Shown here: piece after piece, positions 7,155 through 18,892 of the stretch
Position numbering within the stretch: the first letter of the stretch is position 1
Layout: every line of letters begins with the position of its first letter
Assembly: GCA_050263095.1 (NCBI GenBank)
Contig: JBLNEW010000072.1
Span: forward strand, 1 to 24,475
DNA: 24,475 bases
Reading direction: 5' to 3'
Source of the DNA: FEB-35 sp050263095
GTDB taxonomy: Bacteria > Desulfobacterota > Deferrimicrobia > Deferrimicrobiales > Deferrimicrobiaceae
Made by a program: the position numbers and the translations under genes
The notes under the pieces: generated by a model
Seen by the model: the letters and a program-made list of their open reading frames with translations, nothing else
Told to the model about the DNA's origin: nothing
The model's database searches: none

Positions 7155-9233
7155 ATGGAACGCGACTATCTGCTTGAAATCGGATGCGAGGAGATCCCGG
7201 CGGGGTTCGTCGGCCCGGCGCTGTGGTACGGGGGGCAGCAGTTCGACGAAGTCCTCAAGAAAGCGAGGCTGACCTTCGACCGGGTCGACATCTACGGAAC
7301 CCCGCGAAGGCTCGCCTACGTCGTGAGGAAACTGAAGGACCGGCAGGAGGCCTCGGAGGAGAAGGTTCTGGGGCCGCCGAAAAGCGTCGCCTACGACAAG
7401 GAAGGGAAACCCACAAAGGCCGCCCTCGGTTTCGCGAAGGCCCAGGGCGTGGACGTATCGGCACTTGCGATTTTCGCCACGGACCGCGGGGATTACCTGG
7501 GCATTGTCAGGAAGCAGGCGGCCAGGCCGATCAGCGAGGTGCTTCCGGAGCTGGTTTCCTCATGGGTCCCCACGATCCCCTTCAAGAAGTCCATGCGATG
7601 GGCCGACCTGGACGTCCGTTTCGCCCGCCCGGTCCACTGGATCGTTTCGCTTTACGGGGACGAGGTGATCCCGTTCTCGTTCGGAAACGTGACGGCCGGC
7701 AGGACGACTTACGGGCACAGGTTCCTCTCGCCTGGCGCGATCGAGCTGGCTTCCACGGCGGATTATTCCGACAGGCTGTCGGCGGCGGACGTGTTCGTGG
7801 ACCTCGAAGTCCGGAAGGCGAAGATACGCGCCGGCATCAAGGAGGCGGAAGGCAGGATCGGCAGGAAATGGGTTGAGGACGAGCCGCTGGTGGAGACGGT
7901 GGCGAATCTCGTCGAGTACCCTGTGGTGCTGGTGGGCCGCTTCGAGGAGAAGTACCTGTCCCTGCCCCGCGAGATCCTGATAACGTCGATGCGGGTCAAC
8001 CAGAAGTATTTCGTCTTCGAGGACGAGAAGGGCGGCCTCTTCCCCGGCTTCGCCTTCGTTTCCAACATGCGCGTGCCGGACTACGGGGTGGTGGTCGCGG
8101 GAAACGAGAGGGTCATCCGGGCCAGGTTGTCCGACGCCGAGTTCTACTACGGGGACGACCTGAAGAAGTCCCTGTTCGACCGGGCGCAGGCGCTGAAAAA
8201 CGTCCTGTTCCAGGCGGACCTCGGCATGTACTGGGAGAAGGTCGAGCGGATGGCCGAGATCGCCGGCTACGTGGCTTCGATAGGATTCCCCGCCAAGGAG
8301 AAGGACTGCCGGCGGGCCGCGTTTCTCACAAAGTCCGACCTGACCACCGGAGTGATCAAGGAATTCCCGGAGCTTCAGGGGGTCATGGGCCGGCACTACG
8401 CGCAGAAGACCGGGGAGAAGGAGGAAGTCGCCCAGGCGGTGTTCGAGCACTACCTCCCCAAGGGCCAGTCGGACGAACTGCCGGCGACGGACGTCGGGGT
8501 TTCCGTCGCCATCGCCGACAAGATCGACATGGTCTGCGGATGCTTCGGCGTCGGCCTTGTCCCGACGGGTACCGCGGATCCGTACGGCCTGCGCCGCCAT
8601 ACCCTGGGGATCCTCTCCATACTCGAGGCGAAGCGGCTGCGGGTTCCGATCGAGGGGCTGGTGGACCGCTCGCTTGCCACCCTTTCCGGCAAGCTCAAGT
8701 CGCCGCCCGCCGAAGTGAAGCGGAAGGTGATGGAGTTCATCGGCGGCAGGCTGTTCAACCTGTGGACCTCCCAGGGCACCGCGGGAGACCTGGCGGACGC
8801 GGTCATCTCCGCAGGCCTGACCGACATGGTGGACCTGCGCGCGAAGATGGACGCGCTGGTCGCGTTCCGCTCGGAGGCGGCGTTCGAGCCCCTGGCGGAG
8901 GTGTTCAAGCGCGCCATCAACATAACCAAGACATACGCCGGGCCGCTGGCCGTCTCGGATACGCTGTTCGAGCATGACGAGGAGAGAGCGCTCCACAGGG
9001 CGGCCGGGGAGGTGTCGGGAAGGGTGGCCTCCGCGGCGAAGGACGGCAGGTATCCGGAGGCGTTCGGTGAAATGGCCAGGCTCCAGCCGCTGGTATCGGC
9101 CTTCTTCGAGAAGGTGCTGGTGATGGCGAAGGACGAAAAGGTCAGGAACAACCGCCTGGCGCTTCTGAAGAACCTCTCCAACCTGTTCGCCGGGGTTGCG
9201 GACTTCTCGAGGGTCGGCGCGGGGAAGGCATAA
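7155..9233 (+). CDS. glyS: Glycyl-tRNA synthetase, beta subunit
   Basis: This 692-residue beta subunit binds tRNA-Gly and is required for charging with GlyQ. It begins MERDYLLEIGCEEIPAGFV, the usual start (LLEIGxEEIP), and has ARPVHWIVSLYGDEVIP, YPVVLVGRFEEKYLSLPREILITSMRVNQKYF and VSVAIADKIDMVCGCFGVGLVPTGTADPYGLRR. A C-terminal helical anticodon-binding (DALR-like) region follows. Length matches the family. The ATG at 7155 is preceded by AAGAAGAGGGA. ppdK starts 26 bases after its stop. Confidence 0.97.
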   Translation: MERDYLLEIGCEEIPAGFVGPALWYGGQQFDEVLKKARLTFDRVDIYGTPRRLAYVVRKLKDRQEASEEKVLGPPKSVAYDKEGKPTKAALGFAKAQGVDVSALAIFATDRGDYLGIVRKQAARPISEVLPELVSSWVPTIPFKKSMRWADLDVRFARPVHWIVSLYGDEVIPFSFGNVTAGRTTYGHRFLSPGAIELASTADYSDRLSAADVFVDLEVRKAKIRAGIKEAEGRIGRKWVEDEPLVETVANLVEYPVVLVGRFEEKYLSLPREILITSMRVNQKYFVFEDEKGGLFPGFAFVSNMRVPDYGVVVAGNERVIRARLSDAEFYYGDDLKKSLFDRAQALKNVLFQADLGMYWEKVERMAEIAGYVASIGFPAKEKDCRRAAFLTKSDLTTGVIKEFPELQGVMGRHYAQKTGEKEEVAQAVFEHYLPKGQSDELPATDVGVSVAIADKIDMVCGCFGVGLVPTGTADPYGLRRHTLGILSILEAKRLRVPIEGLVDRSLATLSGKLKSPPAEVKRKVMEFIGGRLFNLWTSQGTAGDLADAVISAGLTDMVDLRAKMDALVAFRSEAAFEPLAEVFKRAINITKTYAGPLAVSDTLFEHDEERALHRAAGEVSGRVASAAKDGRYPEAFGEMARLQPLVSAFFEKVLVMAKDEKVRNNRLALLKNLSNLFAGVADFSRVGAGKA

Positions 9234-9259
9234 AACAAAGGAAAGCGGGAGGAAAGCGG

Positions 9260-12022
9260 ATGGCTGCCAAACGCGTCTACTTCTTCGGCGGTGGGAAAGC
9301 GGAGGGGCACGGCGGAATGAAGGACGTCCTCGGCGGGAAGGGGGCGGGCCTCGCCGAGATGACCAACCTGGGCGTTCCGGTCCCTCCGGGCTTCACGGTC
9401 GGCACGGAGGTCTGCAACCTCTACTACAAGAACCGCGGGAAGATCCCGCCCGATGTGAAGAAGGAGATCGCCGCCAACCTGGCGAAGCTCGAGAAGCTGG
9501 CGGGAAAGAAGCTTGGCGATCCGAAGAACCCGCTGCTCGTATCCGTCAGGTCGGGGGCGAAGTTCTCGATGCCAGGCATGATGGACACGATCCTCAACCT
9601 GGGATTGAACGACAGGAGCGTCGAGGGCGTCGCGCAGAAAACGAAGAACCCGCGATTCGCATACGACTCCTACCGCCGCTTCCTGATGATGTTCTCGGAC
9701 GTGGTGCTGGGGATCGACAAGGAGCACTTCGAGGAGATATTCGACGAGAAGAAGCGCGAGCGCGTCGTGTCCAGCGACGTGGACCTCACCGCGGAAGACC
9801 TGATGGACCTGTGCGGCAAGTACAAGGCGCTCGTCAAGGCGCGCCTCAAGAAAGAGTTCCCCCAGGATCCGCAGGCGCAGCTTGACCTTGCCCGCGACGC
9901 CGTCTTCAGGTCGTGGAACAACGATCGCGCCAAGTATTACAGGAAGGCCAACGGCATACCCGACGACATCGGCACGGCGGTCAACGTGCAGGCGATGGTA
10001 TTCGGAAACATGGGCGGCGACTGCGCGACCGGCGTCGGCTTCACGCGGAACCCCGCGACCGGGGCCAGGGAGTTCTACGGCGAGTACCTCATCAACGCCC
10101 AGGGAGAGGACGTCGTCGCCGGCATAAGGACCCCGCACCACATAACCGACATGAAGAAGGAAATGCCCCGGGTCTTCGATCAGCTGGTGAAGATCACCAC
10201 CAAGCTGGAGAAGCATTACAAGGACGTGCAGGACTTCGAGTTCACCGTGGAGGCCGGGAAGCTGTACATGCTCCAGACCCGGAACGGGAAGCGAACGGCG
10301 GGGGCCGCGGTAAAAATCGCCGTGGACATGGTCAAGGAGAAGCTCCTCACGCGGGAAGAGGCCCTTATGCGCCTCGAACCGCAGCAGATAGACCAGATGC
10401 TGCACCCGGTCATAGATCCCAAGGCGAGGCTCGAGGTCCTGGCCAAGGGGCTCCCCGCATCGCCGGGCGCGGCGTCCGGCGCGGCGGTGTTCCACGCGGA
10501 AAGGGCGGTCGAGTGGGCCATGGAAGGAAAGGCGGTGATCCTGGTCCGCAAGGAGACGAGCCCCGACGACATACACGGGATGGACGTGGCGCGCGGAATC
10601 CTGACGGCGAAGGGAGGAATGACCTCCCACGCCGCCGTGGTCGCCCGCCAGATGGGGAAGACCTGCGTCGCCGGGTGCGAGGCGATAGACGTGGACGAGT
10701 CGACCAACCGCTTCATGGTTTCGGGCCGCGTGATCCGCGAAGGGGATTTCATCTCCCTTAACGGCAGCACCGGCGAGGTGATACTGGGCCAGGTTCCCCT
10801 TATCGCCCCCAAGATGACGGGCGCGTTCGGGACGCTCATGTCGTGGGGCGACGCCATACGAAGGCTCAAGGTCCGGGCGAACGCGGACACTCCCCGCGAC
10901 GCCCGCACTGCGCGCGAATTCGGAGCGCAGGGGATCGGGCTGTGCAGGACCGAGCACATGTTCTTCGCCGAGGACCGCATCCCGCTCATGCGCGAAATGA
11001 TCCTGGCCCGAACGCTGGAGGAGCGGGAGGCAGCTCTCGAGAGGCTGCTGCCGCTGCAGCGCGAGGACTTCAAGGGGCTGTACCGGGAAATGAAGGGTTA
11101 CCCGGTGACGATCCGCCTGCTGGACCCGCCGCTGCACGAGTTCCTTCCCAAGCGCGAGGAGCTGATGGTCGAGGTCACCAAGATGGAGCTGCTGCGGGCG
11201 GACCGGTCCATCATCGAGGAAAGGCGCAGGCTCCTGGACCGGGTGGAAGAGCTCCACGAGTTCAACCCGATGCTGGGACTGCGGGGCTGCCGCCTCGGCA
11301 TCATGTACCCCGAGATCAGCCGGATGCAGGCGCGCGCGATATTCGAGGCCGCCTGCGAAGTGATCAAGGAGGGGATCCGGGTGCAGCCGGAGGTAATGAT
11401 CCCGCTGGTGAGCATGGTCAAGGAGATGAAGGCGCAAAAGGAGCTGATCGTCGCGGTCGCAACCGAGACGATGAAGCGCTACAAGAAAAAGTTCCCGTAC
11501 ACGGTCGGGACCATGATCGAGCTGCCGCGCGCCGCGGTGACGGCGGACGAGATCGCGCGCGAGGCCGAGTTTTTCTCGTTCGGCACGAACGACCTGACCC
11601 AGACGACCTTCGGGTTCTCGAGGGACGACTCGGGCAAGTTCATCCAGGCCTACATGTCCAGGTCGGAGCAGTGCCCCAAGTGCGGCTCCAAGCTGGAAAA
11701 GAACCTTTCCTGCGCCTCCTGCAAGGTGACCTATACGAAGCGGACCGAGAATATCCTCGAGGCGGACGTGTTCGCGACGCTGGACCAGACCGGGGTCGGG
11801 CAGCTGGTACGCATGGGCGTCGAGAAGGGGCGGTCCACGCGGCCGGGCTTGAAGGTCGGCATCTGCGGGGAGCACGGGGGAGATCCCAAGTCGGTGGAAT
11901 TCTGCCACGGCGCGGGGCTGGACTACGTTTCATGTTCGCCATACCGGGTTCCGATCGCCCGCCTGGCGGCGGCGCAAGCCGTGCTTAAAGAGCGGGCGGC
12001 GGCGAAGGCCGGGAAGAAATAG
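9260..12022 (+). CDS. ppdK: Pyruvate, phosphate dikinase with a cysteine-rich insert
   Basis: This enzyme interconverts pyruvate, ATP and phosphate with phosphoenolpyruvate, AMP and pyrophosphate, and serves gluconeogenesis or PPi-linked glycolysis in anaerobes. The 920-residue protein has an N-terminal ATP-grasp domain (KGAGLAEM, VSVRSGAKFSMPGMMDTILNLG) and the swivelling phosphohistidine domain with GGMTSHAAVVAR (His about 457). The C-terminal PEP/pyruvate barrel has GLCRTEHMF, MIELPRAAV, FSFGTNDLTQTTFG and the catalytic cysteine about C869 in CGEHGGDP. Between FSFGTNDLTQTTFG and the DQTGVGQLV block it has a segment with C805, C808, C818 and C821 (CxxC-x9-CxxC), which I do not know from typical PPDKs and which looks like a small zinc ribbon. 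Frame and flanking family sequence are continuous, so it is not a frameshift. It is the last gene before a strong terminator. Confidence 0.96.
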   Translation: MAAKRVYFFGGGKAEGHGGMKDVLGGKGAGLAEMTNLGVPVPPGFTVGTEVCNLYYKNRGKIPPDVKKEIAANLAKLEKLAGKKLGDPKNPLLVSVRSGAKFSMPGMMDTILNLGLNDRSVEGVAQKTKNPRFAYDSYRRFLMMFSDVVLGIDKEHFEEIFDEKKRERVVSSDVDLTAEDLMDLCGKYKALVKARLKKEFPQDPQAQLDLARDAVFRSWNNDRAKYYRKANGIPDDIGTAVNVQAMVFGNMGGDCATGVGFTRNPATGAREFYGEYLINAQGEDVVAGIRTPHHITDMKKEMPRVFDQLVKITTKLEKHYKDVQDFEFTVEAGKLYMLQTRNGKRTAGAAVKIAVDMVKEKLLTREEALMRLEPQQIDQMLHPVIDPKARLEVLAKGLPASPGAASGAAVFHAERAVEWAMEGKAVILVRKETSPDDIHGMDVARGILTAKGGMTSHAAVVARQMGKTCVAGCEAIDVDESTNRFMVSGRVIREGDFISLNGSTGEVILGQVPLIAPKMTGAFGTLMSWGDAIRRLKVRANADTPRDARTAREFGAQGIGLCRTEHMFFAEDRIPLMREMILARTLEEREAALERLLPLQREDFKGLYREMKGYPVTIRLLDPPLHEFLPKREELMVEVTKMELLRADRSIIEERRRLLDRVEELHEFNPMLGLRGCRLGIMYPEISRMQARAIFEAACEVIKEGIRVQPEVMIPLVSMVKEMKAQKELIVAVATETMKRYKKKFPYTVGTMIELPRAAVTADEIAREAEFFSFGTNDLTQTTFGFSRDDSGKFIQAYMSRSEQCPKCGSKLEKNLSCASCKVTYTKRTENILEADVFATLDQTGVGQLVRMGVEKGRSTRPGLKVGICGEHGGDPKSVEFCHGAGLDYVSCSPYRVPIARLAAAQAVLKERAAAKAGKK

Positions 12023-12046
12023 CAGTATTCACTCCTGTTTGGCCAT

Positions 12047-12074
12047 GGCGGCCCCGCGAGGGGCCGCCTTTTTT
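12047..12074 (+). terminator. Rho-independent terminator after ppdK
   Basis: GGCGGCCCC (12047-12055), loop GCGA, GGGGCCGCC (12060-12068), then six T residues (12069-12074). The 9-bp stem is perfect and the loop is a stable GNRA tetraloop. It lies 25 bases after the ppdK stop and separates glyQS-ppdK from smc. Confidence 0.95.
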
Positions 12075-12077
12075 GGC

Positions 12078-12106
12078 TTTACATTTCCCGAAAAACACAA
12101 TATATT
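12078..12106 (+). promoter_or_regulatory. Candidate sigma-70-type promoter for smc
   Basis: TTTACA (12078-12083) and TATATT (12101-12106) are separated by exactly 17 bases, each matching the consensus at 5/6. The site lies immediately after the ppdK terminator. The -10 is within a 10-bp palindrome (CAATATATTG, 12098-12107), and an 8-bp palindrome TGTATACA follows at 12124-12131. The resulting leader would be about 70 bases, AT-rich relative to the rest of the window. No riboswitch fold is evident in it. Confidence 0.65.
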
Positions 12107-12182
12107 GCGTCCAACAGGGCAAGTGTATACATTATATTGATTGTTTTGCGTGAAATTCCGGGACCGCGGCTAAAAGGGATCG

Positions 12183-15773
<3,591 letters not shown>

Positions 15774-15775
15774 CG

Positions 15776-15955
15776 AGACCGCATTTCTCACCATGGTTCG
15801 TCGCGAGGCGGTGGAGACGGGTATGGCTACAAGGCGTCGCGACGGAGGGCACCGGAGGCGTAGTTGAAACTACGTCGAGGAGCACGACCGAGCGCAACGC
15901 AGTAGACATGCCCGTATCCGCCGCCGCAGCAGAAGCATGGTGAGAAATGCGGTCT
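15776..15955. repeat. 180-bp structured inverted-repeat element between smc and ftsY
   Basis: The outer arms are perfect 20-base inverted repeats (15776-15795 and 15936-15955). Inside, a second imperfect 19-base pair of arms (left begins GGCGGTGGAGACGG, right ends CGTATCCGCCGCC) pairs with two G-U positions and one mismatch. The apex is GGCGTAGT-TGAA-ACTACGTC, with short stems CTAC/GTAG and GCGT/ACGC between. The whole folds as one long hairpin. It has no ORF of its own, no transposase nearby, and fills almost all of the smc-ftsY gap. Such a structure suggests a dispersed palindromic repeat or MITE-like element, or a structured RNA. I see no second copy in this window. The right arm contains the ftsY start codon. 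Confidence 0.8.
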
Positions 15956-16873
15956 GACCCCCCCGACTCTTTCTTCTCCCGCCTCAAGGCGGGTCTCGGG
16001 AAGACCCGCGAACTGCTCTTCATGAACGTGGAGGCGATCGCGCGCGGGATCGGGCCCGTGGACGAGGGCGTCCTGTCCGACCTGGAGGAGGCGCTTATCC
16101 TGGCCGACGCGGGGGCGTCGCTTGCGGGCGAATACGTCGGGGAGCTGCGCGCCAAGTGGCGCCGCGGGGAGCTTCCCGACACCATGGCCCTGCGGGCGGC
16201 GCTCCGGGCGATGATAGCGGATACGCTCGCTCCGCGGATGGTGCCGCTTGAGGTGAAGGAGCCGTACCCCTTCGTAGTGCTCGTCGTCGGCGTGAACGGC
16301 GTCGGGAAAACGACCACGATAGGGAAAATCGCCCACTGGCTGAAGGAAGGGGGCCATACGGTCCTGATGGCGGCGGGCGACACGTTCCGGGCGGCGGCGA
16401 TCGAACAGCTTGCGATATGGGCCGAACGCGTAGGCGCCGACCTCGTCAGGCACAAGGAGGGCTCCGACTCGTCCGCCGTGGCGTTCGATGCCGTGCGCGC
16501 CGCGAAGACCAGGGGAGCGCATGCCGTCCTCATCGACACCGCTGGACGCCTTCACACGAAGGCGCCCTTGATGGAGGAGATGCGGAAGGTGGTCCGCGTC
16601 ATCGCCAGGGAGATGCCCGAGGCGCCCCACGAGGTGCTGCTCGTGCTTGACGCCACCAACGGCCGCAACGCGATCGCGCAGGCGAAGACCTTCCAGGAGT
16701 TCACGGGAGTGACGGGGCTGGCGCTGACCAAGCTGGACGGCACGGCCAAGGGAGGCGTGGTGCTTTCGGTGACGCGTGAAATCGGCGCCCCGATCCGGTT
16801 CATCGGAGTCGGGGAATCAGTGGACGACCTGCGCCCCTTCGACGCCAAGGCATTCGCCGAGGCCCTTTTCTGA
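15947..16873 (+). CDS. ftsY: Signal recognition particle receptor FtsY
   Basis: FtsY is the SRP receptor GTPase that docks ribosome-nascent-chain complexes at the membrane for co-translational insertion. The 308-residue protein has a short N-terminus (FFSRLKAGLGKTRELL), the N domain (to about 100) and the G domain. GTPase motifs are G1 GVNGVGKTTT (from about 115), GDTFRAAAIEQL, DTAGR (197-201) and TKLDG (261-265). The acidic A domain seen in E. coli is absent, as in many bacteria. The ATG at 15947, with GGTGAG just upstream, lies inside the right arm of the inverted-repeat element. The next ATG would remove the conserved N-terminal helix. A C7 tract (15958-15964) follows within the first codons. 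The next gene starts 13 bases after its stop. Confidence 0.95.
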   Translation: MRSDPPDSFFSRLKAGLGKTRELLFMNVEAIARGIGPVDEGVLSDLEEALILADAGASLAGEYVGELRAKWRRGELPDTMALRAALRAMIADTLAPRMVPLEVKEPYPFVVLVVGVNGVGKTTTIGKIAHWLKEGGHTVLMAAGDTFRAAAIEQLAIWAERVGADLVRHKEGSDSSAVAFDAVRAAKTRGAHAVLIDTAGRLHTKAPLMEEMRKVVRVIAREMPEAPHEVLLVLDATNGRNAIAQAKTFQEFTGVTGLALTKLDGTAKGGVVLSVTREIGAPIRFIGVGESVDDLRPFDAKAFAEALF

Positions 16874-16886
16874 TTTCCGCCGCCCC

Positions 16887-18503
16887 ATGATCGATACGCT
16901 CTTCCTCCAGGTGCTGGGAGGCGCGCTGCTGCTCCTTTACGGCGTCCGGATCACGGGCCAGGGATTCGAGCTGGCTCTGGGGGAGAGGCTTCGGGGGTGG
17001 TGGACCGCTCCGGGCCGCAGCAGGCTGGGAGGGTTCGGGGCAGGCATGGTCGGTACCTCCCTGCTGCAGAGCTCCGGCGCGGTCGTCACCCTCCTCATCT
17101 CCTTCGCCGAGATCGCCCCGCTCCCGCTTGCGCAGTCCCTTGCGATCGTTCTGGGCGCCGACCTCGGCAGCACGCTGACCGTGCAGGTCCTCTCGTTCCG
17201 GATCTACCAGTACGCCCTCCCCGTCCTCTCGGTGGGGATCATCCTCTTTCTGTGGGGCAGGAAGCCCAAGGCCCGGGCGGTCGGGCAGGGCGCGGTCGGA
17301 TTGGGTTTCATGCTCCTGGCGCTCAAGCTCCTCTCGGACGCGGCTATCGAGGTCGGCCGCGTTGAGAGCCTGCGCTCACTCATGATGGACCTGGGCGGGG
17401 CGCCACTCGTCGCCTTCGCCTGGGGAGTCGCCTTGAGCGCGCTTTTCCAGAGCGGGACCGCCGTGATGATACTGATGATAGCCTTCAGCCAGCAGGGGGT
17501 GCTTCCGTTGCCGGCGGTCCTCCCCATGGTGCTCGGCGCCAACGTGGGCGGGACTTCGGTCGCGTTCGTCGCGGCTTCCGGACTGGCGGCGGAAGGGCGG
17601 CGCGTCGCTTGGGGACACATGCTCATGAAGACGGCAGGCGCCCTCCTGTTCCTTCCGTTCTTTCCGCTGCTCCAGGGGTTCCTGGTTTCACTGGCGCCGG
17701 ACCCGTCGCGCATAGTCGCCAACGCGCACACCATGTTCAACCTGACGCTGTCGGTCCTGTTTTTCCCGCTGGTCCCCCGCGTGGCGTCGATCCTTTCGGG
17801 CATCGTCCCGGAGAAAAAGGTTCCGGAACCGAAGGGTAAACCCGTGTACCTGGACCGGAATCACCTGCCGGTGGCGGGAGCGGCGCTGGGGCAGGTCGCC
17901 CGGGAAATCGTCCGGATGGCCGACATGATCCAGGATATGCACGGGGAAGCCTTGCGGGCTATCCGCGACGTCGGCGAATCGCACGCGGATCTTATCCGGC
18001 GGATGGACGACGACGTCGACAGGCTGACGGGCGAGATCAAGGTGTTCATATCCGCGCTTGGCGAGGGATCGCTCGATTCCGCGCAGACGAGCAGGGCGGT
18101 GGCGTATATCGCCATAGTTTCCGACCTGGAGAACATCGGCGACTTCATCGACAAGACGCTCGGCGACCACGTGCGCCGGATGGCGGAGAGGAAGCAGCGA
18201 TTCTCCGACGAAGGAGCGGAAGAGCTCGCGGGCTTCCTCACGAAGGTTGAGGAGATGTACAGGGAAGCGGTCTCGGCGTTCGTAACGCGCGACAGGAAGG
18301 CGGCGGAGATCGTCATCGAGCGGAAAAAGGAGATCGGCCGGATGGAGCGGGAGCTGCGGCACGCCCATATACGCCGCTTGCAGAAGGGCACGCGCGAGTC
18401 CCTGGAATCGAGCGCGGCGCACCTCGACATTCTTTCCGCATGGAAGGTGATCGCCTCCCATTGCACGGCGATCGCCTACAACGTCTTCCAGATGGAGGAG
18501 TAG
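16887..18503 (+). CDS. Na/Pi-cotransporter family protein with C-terminal PhoU-like domain
   Basis: This 538-residue membrane protein belongs to the NptA/PNaS family. The N-terminal half (about 1-305) has about eight hydrophobic segments and the duplicated family motif: QSSGAVVTLL at about 61 and a second copy FQSGTAVMIL with QSG (188-190) instead of QSS. GADLGSTLTV and GANVGGTSVAF blocks follow each. The C-terminal half (about 325-538) is a soluble helical PhoU-like domain. It probably moves phosphate with sodium, though some relatives act on other anions. The frame is open 111 bases further upstream inside ftsY; ATG 16887 is chosen because it immediately precedes the first membrane helix. 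Nothing else about phosphate is nearby. Confidence 0.86.
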   Translation: MIDTLFLQVLGGALLLLYGVRITGQGFELALGERLRGWWTAPGRSRLGGFGAGMVGTSLLQSSGAVVTLLISFAEIAPLPLAQSLAIVLGADLGSTLTVQVLSFRIYQYALPVLSVGIILFLWGRKPKARAVGQGAVGLGFMLLALKLLSDAAIEVGRVESLRSLMMDLGGAPLVAFAWGVALSALFQSGTAVMILMIAFSQQGVLPLPAVLPMVLGANVGGTSVAFVAASGLAAEGRRVAWGHMLMKTAGALLFLPFFPLLQGFLVSLAPDPSRIVANAHTMFNLTLSVLFFPLVPRVASILSGIVPEKKVPEPKGKPVYLDRNHLPVAGAALGQVAREIVRMADMIQDMHGEALRAIRDVGESHADLIRRMDDDVDRLTGEIKVFISALGEGSLDSAQTSRAVAYIAIVSDLENIGDFIDKTLGDHVRRMAERKQRFSDEGAEELAGFLTKVEEMYREAVSAFVTRDRKAAEIVIERKKEIGRMERELRHAHIRRLQKGTRESLESSAAHLDILSAWKVIASHCTAIAYNVFQMEE

Positions 18504-18542
18504 CCGGGGAAGGAAGGTTTGACGGCGCCGGTCCTTTCCGCG

Positions 18543-18571
18543 TTGATTCGCGGTGGGCTCCTTGGTATAAG
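18543..18571 (+). promoter_or_regulatory. Candidate promoter for the zapB-like gene
   Basis: TTGATT (18543-18548), 17 bases, TATAAG (18566-18571), matching the consensus at 4/6 and 5/6. It would start transcription near 18578, about 57 bases before the zapB-like ATG. A small hairpin CTCCTT/AAGGAG overlaps the -10 region and has no T tract, so it is not a terminator for the upstream transporter gene. The rest of 18504-18634 shows nothing else I can support. Confidence 0.5.
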
Positions 18572-18634
18572 GAGTTCTGCGGCGCTATCCGGCTCGCGGG
18601 AATACATATGCATGCCCAGGGGGAACCGAAAAAA

Positions 18635-18859
18635 ATGGCGGATGAACCGTTTGCCCTGATCGAGAAGAAGATCAACGACCTTGCGGGGCTGGTATCGACG
18701 CTCAAGAAGGAGAACGCGGCCCTTTCGGCCCAGCTCGGGCAGAAGGGATCGGAAGCCAAGGATCTTGCACGGAAGGTCGCCGAACTTACGCGGGAGCGGG
18801 ACGAGATCCGGGGGCGGGTCGAGAAAATCCTGTCGCGTCTTGAAAACATTGAGTTGTGA
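18635..18859 (+). CDS. Small coiled-coil protein, ZapB-like
   Basis: This 74-residue acidic protein is nearly all predicted coiled coil, with heptads such as LIEKKINDLAGLVSTLKKENAALSAQL and ELTRERDEIRGRVEKILSRLENIEL. It resembles ZapB/DUF904 proteins, which bind ZapA and help organise the Z ring. Direct adjacency to zapA supports this. The chosen ATG (18635) is preceded by CAGGGGGA about 10 bases upstream; an in-frame ATG at 18608 would add nine residues. Short coiled coils have little family signal, so the name rests mainly on context. Confidence 0.72.
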   Translation: MADEPFALIEKKINDLAGLVSTLKKENAALSAQLGQKGSEAKDLARKVAELTRERDEIRGRVEKILSRLENIEL

Positions 18860-18876
18860 CCTTGCGGTTGTATAAT
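18849..18876 (+). promoter_or_regulatory. Candidate promoter for zapA and 6S RNA
   Basis: TTGAGT (18849-18854), 16 bases, and a perfect -10 TATAAT (18871-18876), straddling the zapB-like stop codon. Transcription would begin near 18883, about 10 bases ahead of the zapA ATG. It could also feed the 6S RNA downstream. Confidence 0.5.
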
Positions 18877-18892
18877 GAGGGTGTAGAAGGGG

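Noticed and set aside
11672..11735. Frameshift or assembly error producing the cysteine-rich part of PPDK
   Set aside because: The reading frame and the PPDK motifs on both sides are continuous, and the segment has well-spaced CxxC pairs rather than random sequence.
8450..11908. Very long open frame on the minus strand (about 1150 codons) opposite glyS and ppdK
   Set aside because: Both plus-strand genes have full family motifs; the antisense frame is His/Arg/Leu-rich with no recognisable domain, as expected from strong GC bias at third codon positions.
15774..15946. Insertion sequence or CRISPR unit between smc and ftsY
   Set aside because: No transposase frame, no target duplication that I can see, and no repeated spacer units; a palindromic repeat or structured RNA element explains it better.
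18553..18571. CTCCTT/AAGGAG hairpin as a terminator for the transporter gene
   Set aside because: Short 6-bp stem with no T tract; it overlaps a better promoter reading.
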